NCBI RefSeq assembly: GCF_026344035.1
Contig: NZ_JAPKND010000009.1
Span: forward strand, 104,621 to 168,620
Length of the DNA stretch: 64,000 nt
From: Alcaligenes endophyticus
GTDB taxonomy: Bacteria; Pseudomonadota; Gammaproteobacteria; Burkholderiales; Burkholderiaceae_B
Reading direction: 5' to 3'
Below are positions 60,001-64,000 of the stretch, piece after piece; position 1 is the stretch's first letter, and every line of letters begins with the position of its first letter. Position numbers and translations under genes: made by a program. The notes below the pieces were generated by a model that was not told the DNA's origin, searched no databases, and saw nothing but the letters and a program-made list of their open reading frames with translations.

Positions 60001-63000
60001 CTCGGGTGATAGTGCGGAGGCAAACGCACGCCAAACGCTTGCTGTGCAAGTGCGCGGCGACTACTCGGGTTCCGATGTTAATCAAGTTAGCACTGGTTTG
60101 ATTGGTGGTTTAAAGCGCGTGGTTGCTGACAATCACGAGTCTGTTGTGCAGCAAATGTCGCAGTTACAGGCAGGCATCGGCGAGCAGTTCGACTACGCGA
60201 AGATGTGGTACTGGGAGGGTGTTCGAGAGGGGTGGAGCAGTGGCACGATTGTTGATGGTAGCTGGCTCAGGCCGGCGGACAGTATAGGTTATGTGGTCTC
60301 ACCTCGTGGTTTAAACGTGAACGGCGCTGAGTACCCGCAGGTACGCTTGCGTTTAAAAAAGGTTGGCACTCCACGGTGGGACGCCATCGTTGGGCTTTAT
60401 GCGCCGGGAGCAACCGCCTCCAATTACACGATGCACAAGCCGTTAGAGCCTGAGTGGGATGAGAGCGGCATTGGCGTAATCGTCTTCACTCACACGCATC
60501 AAGAGGTTATTGATGGTGTAATCCTGCGAGGAGGAAGAGATCTAAGTCCTGGTGATTACTACGCTTTTGACTGGTTCGCTATTGGCCGTCCTGCGCCTGG
60601 CGCTTCAACCTCAGCATTAAATAATGAGGCTAAGCTACGTGCTACGGCTGATATTGCAGAGGCTACAAGTCGTGAGACATTGAGCGTCAAACTCACCGGC
60701 AAAGCAGATCCCTCCGGCGTTACGCTAAATAACGTCACCTCAGGGCTTTTCTTTGACGAGAAGTCCGCTCGCGTATCCGGTGACGAAGCGGCGATGACGG
60801 AAATTACTGGCCTCAAAGCTCGAATGCCGGCCGGCACCGGAAAAGTAGCGACGGAAGCCAGCGTTACGACTGAAGCGCAAGCACGGGCAACGGCGGATAC
60901 TGCTCTTGCAAACCGAGCGACGGCGCTAGAAAGCCGTATGCCTACAGGTAATGGGAAGCTTGCTACTGCTGATGCTGTTTCTGCACTCGATACACGTGTA
61001 GAGCAAACTGAAAGCAAGCAAACAAGCACGGCTAGCGATGTTACTCAGCTAAAAACTAGCGTAACAACGGCTCAGAATACTGCTAATAGTGCTCAAACTG
61101 CAGCTAACGCAGCTCAGTCTACTGCTGCCGCCGCTCAGACGGCGGCGCAGGCAGTAAGCGATAAAGCTGACGGAAAAGGCGAGGTGATCTACGGCAGTAC
61201 TGTGCCGGCGGCGGCTAAGCGTTTGACCCAAAACCTGTGGATTGACACGACCGGCAATGCGAATACGCCTAAACGCTGGAATGGCACGGCGTGGGTCGCA
61301 GTGACTGACAAAGTAGCCACTGACGCGGTTGCTGCAGCTGCCCAAGCCAAAGCAGATGCGGCTGCAGCTAAAGCCGCTGCGGATGCGGCTCAGGCAACGG
61401 CCAACAAAAAGGCCGACGCAACAGCAGTAGACGGTCTGACAAACCGTGTCACAGCAACGGAAAATGGTCTTACTGCCGCAGGTGAGCGATCTACTGTGAT
61501 TGAGGCGCGAATCGCTGCAGATCAAGATAGTGACTCGCTGATTCCCGATTATTTAATGGCGAATCCAGACTGCTGGTACAGTCATTACGGGCATGACCTA
61601 GCGCCTCGTTTCGTGATGACGGAAACGGGAAAAATAGCTCCTACTGTTTTTCGACACACGACTGGCACAAGCTTTAATTACAGCCGCACAGCAATACCGA
61701 CCGGCACACGTTATCGAGTGAGATTCTGGGCGCGAAGGTCTGCGGACTCGAACGGCTCAATGCACATTACGATGAAAAATGTGCGGCCGAATGGCAGCTC
61801 AGGTGGCTCTGACTATAATGCGGTCGATGTTAAGTCTAGCGTGCCAGCGGATGAGCAGTGGCACTTAGTTGATCGAGTCGTACAGCCAAGCGACGCCACG
61901 TTTTCCCGCGTGCAGTTTGGGTTTTCCGCAAATCACACGGGAAGCGCAGGCTGGGCTGAAATTCAGGGCTACCGCGTCACAGCCGTTATCGGTACCGCTG
62001 ATATTAACCCGAGCGAAGTCGCGACAGCGCAGTCTGTTTCGAGCTTGAGCAGTACAGTCACGCAGCTAGACGGCAAAGTAACAAGCCAGGGTACTTCGCT
62101 AACATCGCTGAGCAACACGATTAATCATCCGCAAACAGGCCTGCAGGCCACTGCTGACGCGCTGAATCAGACAAACACAAAGCTAGACGGTACTGAAAAA
62201 GCGGTCATCAATCAGCAAAACATCTTACAAGCTGGCTTGCGACAGCTGTACGCAGAGGAAGATGCTGAGCTGGATAAAGCGCTTGCTCTATGGGATAGCT
62301 ATGCAGCTATCGCAGAAACACGGCAAATAGTGGCGACTGAAGTCTCTTCGATGGCTGAGATCGTGGATATCGTAAAAACAAGCCTTGGCGGCAATAGCGC
62401 AGCAGTGCAGGAAACTTTACAGGCGCTAGTTGAGCTAGAGGGAAAAATGCTGGCTCAGTGGGGTGTTAACGTTCAACTTAATGTTGGGGGTGTGCCGTAC
62501 ATAGCCGGTACTAGTTTGGGTATCGTTAACGAAGGCGGTGTGACTCGCTCAGCGTTTAACGTGTTAGCCGACATGTTCAATGTCATGCATGACGTAAACG
62601 GGCAACCGAAAGCAGTGTTTTCGGTGCAAGGCGGGGCGGCAATATTTAACGCTGCTTTGATTGCCCAAGCGGCAATTAAGTCAGCACAAATTGAATCGTT
62701 AGATGCACTAAAGATTGAGTCTCAAAACTTGGCCGCTGTGCTAGCGAGTATCGGTACTGCTTACATCGATTCAGCACATATGAAGCAGGGCTCAGTTAAG
62801 CGTTTGCATGTGGGTGTAGCAGAGATTGATACGCTTCGGATTGCAGGGAACTCGGTTTCTATCGTTGCCGTTTCTAGCGCACCTGTCACTGGCACGATTG
62901 AATCTTCTCGTAGCACGGTTGTCAGCGCGTATTTGCCCGCACCTGCGAGAGTCGTCGTGACAATCAACGTATCAGATTTATACGTAGGTACCACCTCATT

Positions 63001-63226
63001 GAACACATATCAAGTCGTGAACCAAGTTAGCGGCGCTACTATTTTGCAGTTTCCTACAGCAGCCACGTTTTTCTCAGCTGCGGCTAATAGTAACGTTGTA
63101 TTGGGAGGGCAGTTTTCTGTTGTGGTGGATTTCCCCGCAGGGAATGCCGCTATTAGACTCGTCCAGCCGCGCGTTAATGGTTGGTTTGCCGAGGTGTTTT
63201 TACGCATTGAAGCGTTCATGAGGTAA
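57071..63226 (+). CDS. Host-specificity protein J (tail tip)
   Basis: 2051 residues, nearly twice the length of lambda J. The N-terminal 600 match J (GGGKGGGGSARTPVE, GRTYSGTWDGTFKRAWSNNPAW, NYTGADLSTVSTVALVSWSD in blocks). FN3-like domains lie at about 635-830. Then come long Ala-rich coiled-coil repeats (840-1010 and 1270-1480) with two inserted beta domains (about 1040-1180 and 1495-1640), and the C-terminal DUF1983-type segment (about 1750-1900: VQLNVGGVPYIAGTSLG). The C-terminus probably binds the receptor. Confidence 0.93.
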   Translation: MTVTIEQRRGGMRIVGSGGGGKGGGGSARTPVEQPDSLHNTAYAAVLDVVGNGEMAGPVHRDEPLRDIYLNGTPIQNADGSLNFRNVQAEYRVGTQDQEHIAGFPAAASVTSVGREVGTTTPFTQLLTNPDLSAVRITLHWPQLMRMVDSGGNAGDRVGYRVEYAIDLAIGTGSFSEVLRTAADGKTVNGYTRTHRIELPQTSHGWTVRVRRLSPEPNDSAIQSKMMVQSYAEVIDGKFRYPMTAVVGIKVDAEQFQSIPTRAYHWRGQIIRVPSNYDPVGRTYSGTWDGTFKRAWSNNPAWVFYDILTNKLYGLGDRIDASMVDRYALYQIGAYCDQRVPDGQGGTEPRFTCNAYIQSSVDALRLVNDLASTFRGMTYWANGQAVGVADMPSDPIYTYSNSKVAGGVFNYTGADLSTVSTVALVSWSDPSDFYRAKVEVVQDEAGIRLFGIRKTEITAFGCSSRGQAQRVGLYHLYTSLMEQGGVSFAVGLEGVIPQPGSLVRIADANRSGRRNGGLVSAATARVVTLDADHSIKVGDRLTANLPSGKSQTRTVSGVAGRKVTVSTAFGEVPAAESSWSVDSDDLVTQLVRVISVKDVGGITFEISGVFHHPDKFNVIDSGVRLEPLPVSVVPPRVQSAPTNVRIAEHHTVRQGVSRHTAEIAWEAVDHATAYDLQWRRDSGDWVQVPRTGTRLVEIPDIYSGSYLVRVRAINALDVPSLWAYSEPTELSGQVGQPPAVAFLNATPINWGIRLNWGFPTGPNIFERTEIRYGVSSEFAQSLPAGGFAYPTNQFEQTGLAVTTEHFYWARLIDKNGTPGPWYPTENQSGVRGKPSQDAESYNDLVTKEIAEGALGQQLMADILDIPNIRDTAGSALAETGLQAQKIADNAQAIAKEVIDRGTAVAAEAQARIDGQVVAAQALADGLTAEAQARGAAITTEKTERQTADASLSSRIDTVTASAGANAAAIQQEAQARASGDSAEANARQTLAVQVRGDYSGSDVNQVSTGLIGGLKRVVADNHESVVQQMSQLQAGIGEQFDYAKMWYWEGVREGWSSGTIVDGSWLRPADSIGYVVSPRGLNVNGAEYPQVRLRLKKVGTPRWDAIVGLYAPGATASNYTMHKPLEPEWDESGIGVIVFTHTHQEVIDGVILRGGRDLSPGDYYAFDWFAIGRPAPGASTSALNNEAKLRATADIAEATSRETLSVKLTGKADPSGVTLNNVTSGLFFDEKSARVSGDEAAMTEITGLKARMPAGTGKVATEASVTTEAQARATADTALANRATALESRMPTGNGKLATADAVSALDTRVEQTESKQTSTASDVTQLKTSVTTAQNTANSAQTAANAAQSTAAAAQTAAQAVSDKADGKGEVIYGSTVPAAAKRLTQNLWIDTTGNANTPKRWNGTAWVAVTDKVATDAVAAAAQAKADAAAAKAAADAAQATANKKADATAVDGLTNRVTATENGLTAAGERSTVIEARIAADQDSDSLIPDYLMANPDCWYSHYGHDLAPRFVMTETGKIAPTVFRHTTGTSFNYSRTAIPTGTRYRVRFWARRSADSNGSMHITMKNVRPNGSSGGSDYNAVDVKSSVPADEQWHLVDRVVQPSDATFSRVQFGFSANHTGSAGWAEIQGYRVTAVIGTADINPSEVATAQSVSSLSSTVTQLDGKVTSQGTSLTSLSNTINHPQTGLQATADALNQTNTKLDGTEKAVINQQNILQAGLRQLYAEEDAELDKALALWDSYAAIAETRQIVATEVSSMAEIVDIVKTSLGGNSAAVQETLQALVELEGKMLAQWGVNVQLNVGGVPYIAGTSLGIVNEGGVTRSAFNVLADMFNVMHDVNGQPKAVFSVQGGAAIFNAALIAQAAIKSAQIESLDALKIESQNLAAVLASIGTAYIDSAHMKQGSVKRLHVGVAEIDTLRIAGNSVSIVAVSSAPVTGTIESSRSTVVSAYLPAPARVVVTINVSDLYVGTTSLNTYQVVNQVSGATILQFPTAATFFSAAANSNVVLGGQFSVVVDFPAGNAAIRLVQPRVNGWFAEVFLRIEAFMR

Positions 63227-63235
63227 AAGGTGTCA

Positions 63236-63607
63236 GTGCTAACGATTACATTATTTAAAGGCGGACGCATGCAGCAAACGCTGTGCGGTCCAAGGGAGTT
63301 TGTCATTGAGCCGTTCCTAGAGGGCTGGGACGGTGAGTATTTTGAGGGTGAATACGACGATACTTACTGGTTTTACGGCGGCGCGCCCCGTAAGCGCCAA
63401 CCGTGTCCCGCTACAGTCGATGGGTTATGGCTTCGCGGTGTTCGCCCTGGCTCCACTATACATATAGAGGGTCAGGCGTACGAGTGCGCAGAGGGCGGCG
63501 ACGTTGAGCTGTCGTTTCAGTATCCAGGCACTTACCAAGTTCGGGTAGAGCGGTGGCCCTATCTAGACGGAGTTTACGAAATTGAAAATACATCACAACC
63601 CGAATGA
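63236..63607 (+). CDS. Tail-tip accessory protein, unknown function
   Basis: 123 residues from a GTG at 63236, with AAAAGG ahead. It has a small aromatic beta domain (FEGEYDDTYWFYGGAPRKR) and a second (STIHIEGQAYECAEGGDV, then YPGTYQVRVERWPYLDG). Proteins like this follow J in related phages. Its role is unknown. Confidence 0.7.
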   Translation: MLTITLFKGGRMQQTLCGPREFVIEPFLEGWDGEYFEGEYDDTYWFYGGAPRKRQPCPATVDGLWLRGVRPGSTIHIEGQAYECAEGGDVELSFQYPGTYQVRVERWPYLDGVYEIENTSQPE

Positions 63608-63776
63608 CTACGCTGAGCGCCGCCGGAAAGAGTATCCCGACATCGGCGACCAGCTTGATGCTGTGTTTAAGCTTGCGCAGCATCTGCAAGAGCAAGGCCA
63701 AGAGCTACCGCCCGATGTGGGGAAGTGGGTAGACGATTGCAAAGCAGTTAAACAGAAGTATCCAGCCGCTAAATAA
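63582..63776 (+). CDS. Small phage protein near the tail genes
   Basis: 64 residues from a TTG at 63582, with GGAG nine bases ahead; it overlaps the previous gene by 26 bp. Text HNPNDYAERRRKEYPDIGDQLDAVFKL is of a type common at the end of tail-tip operons, often called XkdX- or tail-fibre-associated. The function is unknown. Confidence 0.72.
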   Translation: MKIHHNPNDYAERRRKEYPDIGDQLDAVFKLAQHLQEQGQELPPDVGKWVDDCKAVKQKYPAAK

Positions 63777-63791
63777 TAAGCGGCTTTTTTT
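63764..63791 (+). terminator. Terminator after the tail-tip genes
   Basis: AGCCGCT-AAATAATA-AGCGGCT with a T run. It overlaps the end of the previous gene. Confidence 0.8.
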
Positions 63792-63804
63792 ATGGACGTT
63801 AGAA

Positions 63805-64000
63805 ATGGATATCAAACAGATTATCGAGCAAGTTTTTGCAAACAACATGGGCAATCGTATTACGCCTGAGTTGGCGGGTGGGATGGTGCGAAGTATCGCT
63901 CTTGCTATCGCTAACTCTGCACAGGGAGCGGTAGAACAAGCAGAGTGGGATGCTGCAGCGGAAGCTAGCGCAGTCGCTTATCACAGCGAGAAGGAGGTAG
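63805..64000 (+). CDS. Phage protein, partial at the window edge
   Basis: An ATG at 63805 opens 65 codons without a stop to the window end: DIKQIIEQVFANNMGNRITPEL, then an Ala-rich helix (AVEQAEWDAAAEASAVAYH). The start MDIKQIIEQVF resembles small phage proteins next to lysis genes or tail fibre genes. The function cannot be told from this part. Confidence 0.65.
   Translation, partial: MDIKQIIEQVFANNMGNRITPELAGGMVRSIALAIANSAQGAVEQAEWDAAAEASAVAYHSEKEV

Larger units (their letters stand above)
6361..64000. mobile_element. Lambda-like siphovirus prophage (left end present, right end beyond the window)
   Basis: From the tRNA-Pro 3' end the window holds a full temperate phage layout: integrase, leftward recombination operon, OL-cI-OR immunity region, cro, replication, terminase, head, tail and tail-tip genes. 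At least 57.6 kb are present. Neither the right attachment site nor recognisable lysis genes are reached. The structural genes look intact, so the prophage may be functional apart from an ssb remnant. The many cargo genes make it larger than lambda. Confidence 0.93.

Noticed and set aside
60559..61525. Two minus-strand open frames of 156-158 codons inside the J gene
   Set aside because: They mirror the Ala-rich coiled-coil repeats of J; the products are low-complexity Ser/Ala/Val or Cys/Arg text without ribosome sites.

Overview
The window joins the end of a host chromosomal SUF iron-sulfur operon to a long lambda-like prophage that runs off the right edge. The host looks like a proteobacterium of moderate GC (roughly 45-50 %). 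The sufR-B-C-D-S-T order and the protein style suggest a betaproteobacterium such as an Alcaligenaceae relative, but no ribosomal RNA or species marker is present, so this is a guess.

Host part (1-6360): the tail of an ABC exporter, then a tightly coupled operon for an Rrf2-type Fe-S regulator (sufR), sufB, sufC, sufD, sufS and, after a 94-bp gap, sufT. A 25-bp inverted repeat covers the only good promoter ahead of sufR, which fits autoregulation. A tRNA-Pro(GGG) follows, and the prophage starts directly behind it.

Prophage left arm (6361-21520, mostly minus strand): integrase and an excisionase-like gene, small genes, a C5-cytosine methyltransferase, a second methyltransferase-like gene, rdgC, a YqaJ-type exonuclease and a RecT annealase, plus a remnant of an ssb gene. 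The operon is read leftward from a promoter (PL) at 21456-21484, through a leader that can fold into three tandem hairpins. Several plus-strand genes (membrane proteins, a DUF333-I78 lipoprotein, a methyltransferase, a small secreted peptide with a frameshift) are dropped into this leftward operon like morons.

Immunity region (21458-28116): two clusters of three related operators (consensus half-site AATCGCAA) lie 6.6 kb apart, like lambda OL and OR. Between them, besides the S24-type CI repressor, sit an AhpD-like protein, a type A chloramphenicol acetyltransferase, a multi-spanning membrane protein, a small YHYH-type secreted peptide, and a two-gene module of an amino-methyltransferase and a 572-residue DGQHR-domain protein with a nuclease-like N-terminal motif. 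This module is the best candidate for an undescribed defence or superinfection-exclusion system.

Right arm (28126-64000, mostly plus strand): cro, a YdaT/CII-position gene, ninB, a replication initiator with an iteron origin inside its gene, a DnaB/Twinkle-type helicase and small regulators; then two cargo genes (DUF1090 and a full SulP anion transporter); then terminase, portal, head and scaffold, capsid, connector and tail genes in siphovirus order, including tail chaperones joined by a -1 frameshift at AAATTTT. A second accessory island (46904-51300) with a RelE/BrnA-type toxin-antitoxin pair lies between the tail chaperones and the tape measure gene. The tail tip genes M, L, K, I and a 2051-residue J protein follow. 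No holin or endolysin was recognised before the window ends.
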